Part shown: piece by piece, positions 44,986-52,665 of the stretch
How positions within the stretch are numbered: position 1 is the first letter of the stretch
How the letters are laid out: every line of letters starts with the position of its first letter
Source of the DNA: Ruminiclostridium papyrosolvens DSM 2782
GTDB taxonomy: Bacteria; Bacillota; Clostridia; Acetivibrionales; DSM-1351
Assembly (NCBI RefSeq): GCF_029318685.1
Contig: NZ_CP119677.1
Span: 4,269,001-4,333,000, forward strand
DNA: 64,000 nt
Direction of reading: 5' to 3'
Program-made: the position numbers and the translations under genes
Notes under the pieces: model-generated
What the model was told of the DNA's origin: nothing
What the model saw: the letters and a program-made list of their open reading frames with translations, nothing else
Databases searched by the model: none

Positions 44986-46734
44986 TTAATTTTTCACTAC
45001 TTCATGGTCATATTTAAATAAATTCTGGTATAATACATTATCCTCAATTAAGGATTTGTGGGGACCATTAGCTACTACTTGGCCTTCGTCAATTAAAATC
45101 ACTTCATCGCATTGTTCGATTGATGATATTTTATGACTAATAAAAAGTACAATAGATGATTTAGAAATATCCTGGACAATCTTTACTATCTCTTTTTCTG
45201 CTGATCCGTCAAGGTCCGATGTGATTTCGTCTAATAGTATAATAGGGGAATGCCTTATAAGCGCTCTCGCAATATTTAGTTTTTGTTTCTGTCCGCTGGA
45301 AAGAAATGACCCGTTTTCACCTAGTTTAGTGTCATAACCGTCCGGCATTTTGTTAATTAAATCTGACAAGCCCACTATCTCACAAACTTCTACTATCTTA
45401 TCAAACGTGGCAGATGGATTTGCCAACATTATATTCTCTTTTATTGAACTGTTAAATATAAATGGCTCCTTTTGAACAAATGTAATCTGATTTCTTAAAA
45501 AACTAATTGTATACTTATCTATTGAATAATCGTTAAAAAGTATTTCACCTTCACTAACATCATAAAACCTCAAAAGCAGTTTAACTAAAGTGCTTTTACC
45601 ACATCCGTTTTTACCCACTATAGCATAAAAACCAGGCTTATTGATACTTAGGTTGATACCTGCCAAAACATCCTCGTCTATGTATTTAAAACTTAGATCC
45701 CTAATAGTTATTCTATCCAAGGTATGCTCGTCTGATATGTTATCAAACGAATAATCTATTTCATCTGGTTCGCTGAGCAGGCTGTTTATTCTATCAATAG
45801 ATATGCCTATTGATTGAGCATCTAAGTTTAAATTTAACAGCCTAGTAGTAGCATCGAACAGTTTGCTTACATACATACTAAAGGCAACCATATTACCAAC
45901 ACTTAATTTGTCATCTTGGATGAGCAAGCCGGAGAAACATATAATCACTAGGGTAAAACAAAGTGAAACAAAATTGTTTAAAAAGCTCATATTATTACTT
46001 AAAAAAACTGACCTTTTTACTAATCTAAAATTCTCTGATAGATATTCTCTAAAGTTGTTAAGCATCTTGTTCTCTATTTGATAAGCCTTAATACCTTTTA
46101 TATTTGAAAAACTTTCGTTTGTAAATGCATAATATTTATCGGAATATTCCTTTTCTCTTTTTGCTAACGCTTTGTATTTTGATCTGAACAAAATTGTTAT
46201 CAAACCCGTAATAGGTATAAACAAAATAGAGACAATAGATAACTGAGATGATATCGAAAACACCAGATAAACCGAGATAAAAAAATTAAATAGTATAAGA
46301 GCTATACTTGTCGCTACATCAATATAGTAATTAACGACAGTGCTTGCATCAGATTCTAATCTTGAAACAAGTTCACCAACAGAATAAGAATCAAGATTTT
46401 TGACCCTCATACAAATGATTTTATTAAAAATTTTTGTTTTAACTTGACTTGAAACTATGAACGATACTACTTGACCCATATAGTTTTCTATTATACTAAC
46501 AACCAAAGAAAATACAGTGATGACAAAATAAAGAATAACATGGTTTTTTAAAATCGACATATTTCCTGTTGTTATTACGTCAATCATTTTACCATAAATT
46601 ATTGGCGTAATATTGCTTGATGCTACACCTATAACAATTATCAATAATAGCCATATTATTTTTACAGAATGGGTTTTGAAGTATTGCAAATAGAATATGT
46701 AATATTTATTATGTTTTATTTTATGTGGCAACAA
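44986..46734 (-). CDS. ABC exporter (fused permease-ATPase) near CXXX locus 2
   Basis: A 582-residue half-transporter: six membrane helices (about 25-310) and a nucleotide-binding domain with Walker A (GKNGCGKSTL), signature (LSSGQKQKLN), Walker B (ILLDEITSDLD) and H loop (FISHKIS). There is no N-terminal C39 peptidase domain, so it does not cut leaders. Position just beyond the precursor peptides of locus 2 makes it the probable exporter of those products (inference). A TTG start at 46734 is used, about ten bases after GGAG; no better ATG exists. A terminator and a 310-base gap separate it from the peptide genes. Confidence 0.88.
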   Translation of the reverse strand: MLPHKIKHNKYYIFYLQYFKTHSVKIIWLLLIIVIGVASSNITPIIYGKMIDVITTGNMSILKNHVILYFVITVFSLVVSIIENYMGQVVSFIVSSQVKTKIFNKIICMRVKNLDSYSVGELVSRLESDASTVVNYYIDVATSIALILFNFFISVYLVFSISSQLSIVSILFIPITGLITILFRSKYKALAKREKEYSDKYYAFTNESFSNIKGIKAYQIENKMLNNFREYLSENFRLVKRSVFLSNNMSFLNNFVSLCFTLVIICFSGLLIQDDKLSVGNMVAFSMYVSKLFDATTRLLNLNLDAQSIGISIDRINSLLSEPDEIDYSFDNISDEHTLDRITIRDLSFKYIDEDVLAGINLSINKPGFYAIVGKNGCGKSTLVKLLLRFYDVSEGEILFNDYSIDKYTISFLRNQITFVQKEPFIFNSSIKENIMLANPSATFDKIVEVCEIVGLSDLINKMPDGYDTKLGENGSFLSSGQKQKLNIARALIRHSPIILLDEITSDLDGSAEKEIVKIVQDISKSSIVLFISHKISSIEQCDEVILIDEGQVVANGPHKSLIEDNVLYQNLFKYDHEVVKN

Positions 46735-47043
46735 AGGAACTCATCTCCTAATTATATATTTTATGACATGAGATTATGTATTTAAAATAAAAATTTGGCG
46801 TGCTCACATCGTGATTCGTCTTGCCGCCACGCTGTATACCGCAGCTTTGAGATACCAACCTCTTCAAGGACTTATTCCCAAAGATGAGCCGAACAAGTTA
46901 ATCCAACCAGCCTTGTCCTCTTTTATTCCCTCATCGGCACTAATAATCTTACAGTACTTCATCCATAGCGAAGGCAATCAATTTATCTTATACATATCTT
47001 TACTTCACTCTTCATGGCTTCCAAGAATAGATGGATTTCAGAA
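46735..47043. other. Gap between exporter and CXXX locus 2
   Basis: About 310 bases with no convincing gene. The part 46800-47030 has higher G+C than the flanks and reads like a decayed coding or mobile-element fragment, but I cannot name it. It must contain the exporter promoter. A plus-strand open frame through it runs into the terminator hairpin and is not credible. Confidence 0.4.
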
Positions 47044-47044
47044 T

Positions 47045-47084
47045 AAAAAAGAGGGGAGCGGGGGACACTTCTCCCGCTCCCCTC
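47045..47084 (-). terminator. Strong terminator of CXXX locus 2
   Basis: A perfect 12-base stem, GAGGGGAGCGGG (47051-47062) with its complement at 47073-47084, followed on the minus strand by TTTTTT. It lies 18 bases after the last precursor peptide gene and separates it from the exporter gene. Confidence 0.92.
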
Positions 47085-47101
47085 AGCCATTTTTCAGAGC
47101 G

Positions 47102-47308
47102 TTATCTGGAAGTTCCCTGGCAGGAGCCTGAGCAAGAGCTACTACATCCGGTACAGATGTTAGAGCAGGAGCTTTTGCAAGAAGAGGAACAGCCGGTGCA
47201 GCTGGTGCAGACGTTGGTACAACCGCTCTTGCATCCGCCAGAGCATGTGCTACCGCAATTTGCAAATGGGGTAATAGTCAGAGTAGTATTAATTTTACCG
47301 TTATACAT
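47102..47308 (-). CDS. CXXX-repeat precursor peptide B of locus 2
   Basis: A 68-residue peptide, AAAGGAG seven bases before the ATG. The leader MYNGKINTTLTITPFAN is followed by thirteen Cys at residues 18, 22, 26, 30, 34, 37, 40, 44, 48, 52, 55, 59 and 63: mostly CXXX with three CXX steps, separated by Gly, Ser, Thr, Lys and Asn, then QGTSR. The leader shares KIN and the position of the first Cys with peptide A. It is the substrate of the locus 2 maturase by position and pattern. Confidence 0.9.
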   Translation of the reverse strand: MYNGKINTTLTITPFANCGSTCSGGCKSGCTNVCTSCTGCSSSCKSSCSNICTGCSSSCSGSCQGTSR

Positions 47309-47329
47309 AATGAATCTCCTTTTTATAGT

Positions 47330-47395
47330 TTATTTTTTTGTAAATGTACAACTACCATAGCAAGTGCCGGCACATCCTATGCACTTTATCTGGCT
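47330..47395 (-). pseudogene. Decayed C-terminal end of a third CXXX peptide
   Basis: Right behind peptide A, in another frame, minus-strand sequence reads SQIKCIGCAGTCYGSCTFTKK and stop. Its end (GSCTFTKK) mirrors the end of peptide A (GSCAFRAR), and the DNA of the two tails is clearly similar. It has no start or ribosome binding site of its own. It is best read as the remnant of a duplicated precursor or as a frameshifted former extension of peptide A. Confidence 0.65.
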
Positions 47396-47562
47396 CTAAA
47401 TGCACAACTACCTGTGCAAGTGGCCTGGCAAGTGCCCACACATGTGGATCTACAATTGCCGCCACATTCCGTACAGCAGCCTCGACACGTTCCAGTACAG
47501 GTGTTACTGCATGCCGTAGCAGGTGCGATAACGATGTTGCTATTGATCTTGCTAGAATACAT
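47386..47562 (-). CDS. CXXX-repeat precursor peptide A of locus 2
   Basis: A 58-residue peptide with AAAGGAGGATC before the ATG. The leader MYSSKINSNIVIAPATA is followed by eleven Cys at residues 18, 22, 26, 29, 30, 33, 37, 41, 45, 49 and 53, ending AFRAR. The four-residue register is broken once by a CXXCC step. Arg, Glu, Gln and Val occur between Cys, so the composition differs from peptide B while the leader is alike. It is followed by the decayed tail at 47330-47395. Confidence 0.88.
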   Translation of the reverse strand: MYSSKINSNIVIAPATACSNTCTGTCRGCCTECGGNCRSTCVGTCQATCTGSCAFRAR

Positions 47563-47597
47563 ATCAGATCCTCCTTTCTCCTTGGGATAGGAACATA

Positions 47598-47645
47598 TTA
47601 GGGCGGTATATGTATGCCATTACTAATTACCCAAGCATTATTCAT
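47598..47645 (-). other. 15-codon open frame with strong ribosome binding site
   Basis: AAAGGAGG lies nine bases before an ATG encoding MNNAWVISNGIHIPP. It sits between the accessory gene and peptide A. The ribosome binding site is as strong as those of the precursors. It may be a leader peptide, a decayed precursor or a micro-ORF; no Cys is present. Confidence 0.35.
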
Positions 47646-47761
47646 AGTCTCCACCCTCCTTTCACTATAACCAATTATTTGCAAGAAACTCAAAAGCTTC
47701 TACAAACCGAGACTTGGCAGTTTCGGATAAATCTAACTATCCTCTACTTTAGCAATATGAT

Positions 47762-47821
47762 TTAAGGTAGTTATTGCAATAAGTATAAGTAAACTGGTTA
47801 GACTACCTTAAAAATATGTAT
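47762..47821. promoter_or_regulatory. Inverted repeat between accessory and peptide genes
   Basis: TTAAGGTAGT (47762-47771) and ACTACCTTAA (47812-47821) are perfect 10-base arms around a 40-base loop. The element lies between the accessory gene and the precursor genes, where it could be an operator, or an RNA hairpin that partly separates enzyme from peptide expression. Confidence 0.4.
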
Positions 47822-47862
47822 CAGCTAAACCCAAAAAGTAGTTTATATCTGAGCCGGCCGAA

Positions 47863-48144
47863 TCATCCGTCTGATTCAGCCACTTTATCCATAAAAATTT
47901 CTCTCGATTCAAAGTTGATACTCCAATTGCCACCTTCCCATTGGTACTTCTGGCTAGTGACCTTCCACCACCGATCAAACTGCTTAATGACGACGCCATA
48001 ATCAGATATGATCTTATTATAGAGAGGTTCATTTTCATTAACATCAACTATCTTCATTAGATTTTCCAATGCACACTTTTTTTCAAACAGGCTCTCAATT
48101 TCATTTCTTTCTTCTTCTGTTACGATACCGACTGTTTCAGTCAT
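47863..48144 (-). CDS. CXXX-repeat peptide modification accessory protein (locus 2)
   Basis: A 93-residue paralogue of the product of 24543-24842. Shared features are VTEEERNEIESL at the N-terminus, a WWK...QKYQW segment and GNWSINF near the C-terminus. AAGGAGGG precedes the ATG. It follows the maturase gene by 61 bases. A substrate-recognition or maturase-partner role is inferred from conservation in both loci. Confidence 0.82.
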   Translation of the reverse strand: MTETVGIVTEEERNEIESLFEKKCALENLMKIVDVNENEPLYNKIISDYGVVIKQFDRWWKVTSQKYQWEGGNWSINFESREIFMDKVAESDG

Positions 48145-48205
48145 TTGTATTCCCTCCTTAATGTTTCTAAAATATCTTCTGATTTCTCGGTTAATCTTAG
48201 CTCCA

Positions 48206-50377
48206 TTATTTTTTATAAGAATAATATCCTAATTCATTGTGATGGTGCGCCTTATTAAAGTATTCATTTATTGGGTCTAAATAGTCATGCATTGCCATTG
48301 CATCGATTGTACCGCGTTCTGTTTGAAGCTGTTGCGTAATGCCTCTTTCAATGTTGCTTTTTCTACATTGAAAAGACGGAGAAACATTTACCTCATTGGT
48401 ATATTTCTTATTGATATAAATACAGTTCATGCATTGGTAAGCATCGCAGTTGGCACATAATGGGTGGTTTTTGGATTTGAACAAGTGAGAACTATTATTG
48501 TATAAGCTGGCATCCTTTAAGCTATGAGACGGAATACCATCAGTTCCAAGACTGTAAAATGCAGAACAAGGATAAATATTCCCATCAGGGGCATAAACAA
48601 AGGAACGATCACCGGCTTTGCAGTTTGCATGTTCTAAAAGATGCGGCAAATCTGTTATGAGGCTTACCTCGCATATAATACCTTTATCGAAATAATACCC
48701 AATAAGGTCTTTAATAATCGCTAACTGTGCTATATATTCATTTTCATCAAAGTTCTTGTCGATCTCTTGGATATTTAAATTGATCCGATAAGGGCTTGTG
48801 TTTAAAACAGCAAACACTTTTTTTACATAAACGGAAAGGTTGCGTATGTCATTACACATTACGTTAAGCATACAATTGCCCATCTTTTGGTTGCCGCACA
48901 CAACGGAATCAATATTATCCTTATCAAATACTGGCAAACACTCTAAGTCCGAAGATTCCTCAATAAAGTTGGCAGGCAAGATGTGTGTAATTAAATACTT
49001 ACCGTAGACAGGTTTGTTGGTAAAGCTGAATTCACTTTTTGAGTGAACGAAATAAGGCACGAAAAAGTTTCTTCGAGCGTATTCCAACCCCTCTAATATT
49101 TGTCTGTCATCCATGATTTTGTTTTTCTCTGAGATATTATGGTACGAACAATAATCAACGAAATCATCCGCCAAAAGAAAGTATAGTCTTTTCTGTTCGC
49201 GCACCATTGACCTGGCTATTTTGTATCTATTGTAAAGTCTCGAAAAATAGTAGTCATTGGCGCGGACTCTGGCTTTATGCATTTTACATATGTACTTTGT
49301 GCGATAAAAATTTGTTCCTAGCTCTGATTCATCATAACAAAGCCCTTGGCAAAATCCACAGCCTACTGCGACTTCACAATTCAAGCACTCCTGATCACTT
49401 TGATTGCTAAAAGTCGCCAGCATGAATGGTCTTACTTTTTCCATATCGATTCCATTTTTAACATCACCAAATTTAATAGGCTCTTTTTTATTTAGTGAGT
49501 AAGGTGCATATCGATTGCATGGATACATAGTTCCATCTGTTCCAATAGCCAACATTTTACCAGCGCCACAACTGGTCATGGCAAGATCGGGCTCAACTTG
49601 ATAGCTACCAAGAGTGTCGTCAAATAAAGTACATTTATATTTATCAAATAATTCATTTTCAAGGACATAATCTGCCAAGGACTTCAATTGCTCTTCATAA
49701 ATAACATCATCTCCTTCAGACCATCCATCCTCGAAGATAACATTAGCTGAAATGTCTGTAAATCCAATCTCCCATAAATGAACGATGCTGTCTTTGAGCA
49801 AATGTAAGTCAGGACTGGCAAAGGTTACTTTTGTTGCTTTAGCAAATTGTGATAGGTAGAGGTCAAAATTTGATGAGATAATGTTATAAGATCCATCACC
49901 ATTTGGGAAAACACGTTGCATGTCATGTTTCTCTTTTGTTCCATCAACCGTCATTGTAATGGACAATTTGTTTAGATTTTTTTTGATAAAATTCTGTACT
50001 GATGCATCTCCATAATTCACACCGTTAGTAGTGATTGAAAATCGATAATTCCAATACCAATCATGTCCCAATTCATATGCTCGGATTTTGAAATAATCAC
50101 ATACTCTATCAATGAGCTCCACCTCTATTAAAGGCTCGCCGCCGATAAATTCGATTATTACAGGTTCGGATTTCCTTTTTTCCATAGAGGTCAGCAGACA
50201 ATCCACGGCCTGTTTTGCTGTATCAAATTCCATTTTGCTATTACTTCTTTTATGTACTATATAGCAATATTTACACCGCAGATTACAGTCCTCGGTAATA
50301 ATAAACGTAACAGTTAGAGCCCGCTCCCTTCCCCACGCGTCTATCCCTTTACCTAAAGTATACTTTTTTTCAAGCAT
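48206..50377 (-). CDS. CXXX-repeat peptide radical SAM maturase (locus 2)
   Basis: A 723-residue paralogue of the locus 1 maturase. The radical SAM cluster is Cys31, Cys35 and Cys38 (CNLRCKYCY), at the same positions as in the paralogue, with GGEP, a SPASM-like region (CGAGKM, CLNCEVAVGCGFCQGLCYD) and a second module with CKAGDRSF and CANCDAYQCMNC. It should bind one SAM-cleaving and several auxiliary clusters and modify the precursors at 47102-47562. AAGGTAGGTG precedes the ATG. No S8 protease gene lies upstream here, unlike locus 1. Confidence 0.9.
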   Translation of the reverse strand: MLEKKYTLGKGIDAWGRERALTVTFIITEDCNLRCKYCYIVHKRSNSKMEFDTAKQAVDCLLTSMEKRKSEPVIIEFIGGEPLIEVELIDRVCDYFKIRAYELGHDWYWNYRFSITTNGVNYGDASVQNFIKKNLNKLSITMTVDGTKEKHDMQRVFPNGDGSYNIISSNFDLYLSQFAKATKVTFASPDLHLLKDSIVHLWEIGFTDISANVIFEDGWSEGDDVIYEEQLKSLADYVLENELFDKYKCTLFDDTLGSYQVEPDLAMTSCGAGKMLAIGTDGTMYPCNRYAPYSLNKKEPIKFGDVKNGIDMEKVRPFMLATFSNQSDQECLNCEVAVGCGFCQGLCYDESELGTNFYRTKYICKMHKARVRANDYYFSRLYNRYKIARSMVREQKRLYFLLADDFVDYCSYHNISEKNKIMDDRQILEGLEYARRNFFVPYFVHSKSEFSFTNKPVYGKYLITHILPANFIEESSDLECLPVFDKDNIDSVVCGNQKMGNCMLNVMCNDIRNLSVYVKKVFAVLNTSPYRINLNIQEIDKNFDENEYIAQLAIIKDLIGYYFDKGIICEVSLITDLPHLLEHANCKAGDRSFVYAPDGNIYPCSAFYSLGTDGIPSHSLKDASLYNNSSHLFKSKNHPLCANCDAYQCMNCIYINKKYTNEVNVSPSFQCRKSNIERGITQQLQTERGTIDAMAMHDYLDPINEYFNKAHHHNELGYYSYKK

Positions 50378-50930
50378 TTGTTTTTCACCTACCTTTTCAA
50401 TGTATTAATGCTTTTATAATTATAGATAACCAAAATTAAAGTTAAAATTATCCTCTATCCAAATTCCCAAAGAACCTTTAAAATTGAGGACTAAGGGGGG
50501 ATATAAAATGGGTAGAAAATGCATTAGGTTAAATCATTGTATGGGCTAACGGTTGCAGACTTATGTGTTGCGGGGACGGAGTTATTGACATTATAATACT
50601 TTGTATAGCTTCAATTCTTGCATCTGGCACTCACACCCAAATAAAATCAGCCATAACATGCCTTTCCATTCAAAGACCACCTACTGATAGCATAATCCCA
50701 GAATGCTTTAATACTTAGGTCCAAACCGTTTTTACTATTTTTACTATTTTTACCATTTTTACCATCAGTATACTTTATTTTACACAACATGTCAATTATT
50801 TATAGATTTGTTACATGATATTCCTGAGCTTTCCACTGCTAGCTCCCACCAGTAGAAAGGTATCTTGCTATATGCTACAATAACAGTGAGCAAGAACTTG
50901 ATATTGAATTAATATAGGAGCGATGATACT
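50378..50930. other. Gap upstream of CXXX locus 2
   Basis: A 553-base region that includes the locus 2 promoter (leftward) and the chloramphenicol acetyltransferase promoter (rightward, near 50860-50920). Its middle holds the broken Cys-containing small frame at 50508-50719 described separately. A run of ATTTTTACCATTTTTAC-like repeats lies at about 50732-50765. No intact gene seen. Confidence 0.45.
50508..50719 (+). pseudogene. Possible frameshifted small Cys-containing gene
   Basis: GGGGGG sits seven to eight bases before an ATG encoding MGRKCIRLNHCMG and a stop. Shifting one frame continues at once as ANGCRLMCCGDGVIDIII and on to a stop at 50719, giving a potential protein of about 70 residues with a hydrophobic centre and several Cys. 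A single-base change would join the two parts. It may be an inactivated peptide gene; it does not fit the CXXX pattern. Confidence 0.3.
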
Positions 50931-51581
50931 ATGAATTTTATTGAAATACAAATGGAGCAGTGGGCAAGAAAAGCTCACTATGAGCACTATAAAAACAATG
51001 TTCGATGCTCATATAGCGTAACGGTAGATATTGATATTTCCAATCTGCTGAATCGACTAAAAGAGCAAGGAATGAAAGCCTATCCTGTGCAAATCTATAT
51101 GCTTTCAACTGTGGTAAATCAATTTTCAGAGTTTCGAATGACAACCAATGCTGAACAGCACTTGGGATATTGGGAGGTCATTGACCCTATATATACTGTT
51201 TTAAATCCGAACACGGAAACGTTTTCAGCCGTATGGACAAGGTACAATAGCTGCTTTAATACATTCTATCGAGCATATTTGCAAGATACGGCAAAGTATA
51301 CGAGCGGAAGTCTTTTCCCGCAAGAGCATGTTCCACCCAATGCTTTCAATATTTCAAGTGTTCCCTGGTTGGATTTTACAGCATTTAATATCAATGTTTT
51401 TTCAGATGGAAACTACCTTTTGCCTATCTTCACCATTGGAAAATATAAAAAAGAAAATGACAAAACAATGATGCCCCTTGCTATCCAATGTCATCATGCG
51501 GTTTGCGATGGCTACCATGTAGGAAAATTCGTAGAAGCATTGCGGGAAATGGCAATCAACTACAATAAGTGGTTGCTGTAG
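50931..51581 (+). CDS. cat: Chloramphenicol O-acetyltransferase (type A)
   Basis: A 216-residue trimeric acetyl-CoA transferase. The catalytic motif HHAVCDG carries His189 (general base) and Asp193. Other family features are the N-terminal RKAHYEHY stretch, FRMT and the C-terminal VGKFVEAL helix. It inactivates chloramphenicol by 3-O-acetylation. It is an independent gene with its own terminator, in a region of accessory genes and mobile elements, so acquisition by transfer is likely. The start at 50931 follows AGGAGCGATGAT. Confidence 0.92.
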   Translation: MNFIEIQMEQWARKAHYEHYKNNVRCSYSVTVDIDISNLLNRLKEQGMKAYPVQIYMLSTVVNQFSEFRMTTNAEQHLGYWEVIDPIYTVLNPNTETFSAVWTRYNSCFNTFYRAYLQDTAKYTSGSLFPQEHVPPNAFNISSVPWLDFTAFNINVFSDGNYLLPIFTIGKYKKENDKTMMPLAIQCHHAVCDGYHVGKFVEALREMAINYNKWLL

Positions 51582-51635
51582 TCAATTGAACTATTCTCTG
51601 ATTACAAGTAATTAGAACTTTAAATCAGTTAGAGG

Positions 51636-51672
51636 AACAGACTGGCTTCACAAGATGCCAGTCTGTTTTATT
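51636..51672 (+). terminator. Terminator of the cat gene
   Basis: AACAGACTGGC (51636-51646) and GCCAGTCTGTT (51657-51667) form a perfect 11-base stem with a 10-base loop, followed by TTATTTCTT. Confidence 0.9.
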
Positions 51673-51944
51673 TCTTAGACAAGTCCCATATTTTTCAAGC
51701 AGGCGAAAGATAATATCTCTAAGGCCTTTGATAGCAAGCTAGTTTTTTATGAATGCAACTAACTCAGCAGTAGCCCCCAACCAATCAGTCTTCCTCTTTG
51801 ACCCGACTTCTTGCGCGTGCCTTGCATGGCTGGCACATCACCTTCTTCAGTAGTTTCTGTCCTTCACAAGTTATGTTACCCATTAAACATACCAAAAAGA
51901 TGTCGTAGGGAGCTGGTGGTGCCTTAGCTGTGGTTGCAAATGTG
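51673..51944. repeat. Gap with decayed dispersed-repeat sequence
   Basis: No intact gene. On the minus strand, 51810-51940 reads as a short open frame (AKAPPAPYDIFLVCLMGN, KLLKKVMCQPCKARARSR) whose first part resembles 62722-62762 (KARPAPIGIYFAHSRHVE) in both DNA and translation. It is probably a fragment of a dispersed or mobile element. CTCAGCAGTAGCCC at 51763-51776 recurs at 52579-52592, on the other side of the DJ-1-type gene. Confidence 0.45.
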
Positions 51945-52544
51945 TTAATTTCCTAAATCAATATCATATTCCATCCTTTTTGCTGTGATTTTTGCAACTT
52001 TTAAACCTAATAATTTTTTTACAATATAAAAAGACATATTTATTCCCGCAGATATTCCGCCCGATGTAATGATAGGAAATGCGTCAACAAATTTGACGTC
52101 ACGTATAACTCTGACTTGTGGATAGTGTTCTTCTAATCTATCAAGATCCATCCAGTGCGTTGTTGCTTGTCTTCCATCCAGTAAGCCAGCTTTAGCTAAT
52201 AAAAATGCACCAGTACACACAGATGCCATTATTTGCACTTGAGTAAAACTGCTTCTAATCCAATCGATGGTCTCTTGATTATGAATTTCTATTTCTTCTG
52301 CACCATACCCTCCGGGAATAATTAAAATATCAAATTGAGGCGCATCATGAAAGTCATAGTCAGGTTGAATTTTTAATCCGTTTCGGGCGATGATTAACTC
52401 TTTTTTTCTGGCTATAGTATGCACCTCGAATGCTTTTTCCTTTCCCACCTCGTTTTCTGTAATGGAAAACACCTCAAACGGACCCGCAAAGTCCATTACC
52501 TCAACCTCGTTAAAAAGCAATATTCCTATTTTTCTGCATGACAT
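51945..52544 (-). CDS. DJ-1/PfpI-family protein
   Basis: A 199-residue single-domain protein of the DJ-1/PfpI superfamily with nucleophile Cys110 in MASVCTGAFLLAKAG, Glu17 (FNEVEVMDFAGPFEVF) and the THW motif after the nucleophile elbow. The pattern is closest to isonitrile-hydratase/GATase1-like members rather than the PfpI proteases. There is no helix-turn-helix tail, so it is not a GlxA-type regulator. Substrate unknown. Confidence 0.88.
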   Translation of the reverse strand: MSCRKIGILLFNEVEVMDFAGPFEVFSITENEVGKEKAFEVHTIARKKELIIARNGLKIQPDYDFHDAPQFDILIIPGGYGAEEIEIHNQETIDWIRSSFTQVQIMASVCTGAFLLAKAGLLDGRQATTHWMDLDRLEEHYPQVRVIRDVKFVDAFPIITSGGISAGINMSFYIVKKLLGLKVAKITAKRMEYDIDLGN

Positions 52545-52665
52545 ATATTTCCACCTCTTTTCTTCTCAAACAAACGGCCTCAGCAGTAGCCCGAGAGGAC
52601 AAAATTGATGTTATTGAAACAGTCCGTTTGAGGAAACATATCGACTGTCACCCTCATTATCTCAT

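Noticed and set aside
44986..46734. Peptidase-containing bacteriocin exporter
   Set aside because: The N-terminus goes straight into membrane helices; no C39 Cys/His peptidase domain is present.
46811..47131. Plus-strand 106-codon frame
   Set aside because: It runs through a strong terminator hairpin and into the antisense of peptide B; no ribosome binding site or family resemblance.
47031..47360. Plus-strand 109-codon frame with Glu/Gln/Leu repeats
   Set aside because: It is the reverse strand of the Cys-repeat peptide gene and its terminator; the repetition mirrors Cys codons, and no ribosome binding site is present.
47808..48047. Minus-strand 79-codon frame
   Set aside because: Out-of-frame shadow of the accessory gene at 47863-48144.
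50732..50765. Short ATTTTTAC-type tandem repeats
   Set aside because: Simple low-complexity sequence with no associated gene or symmetry.
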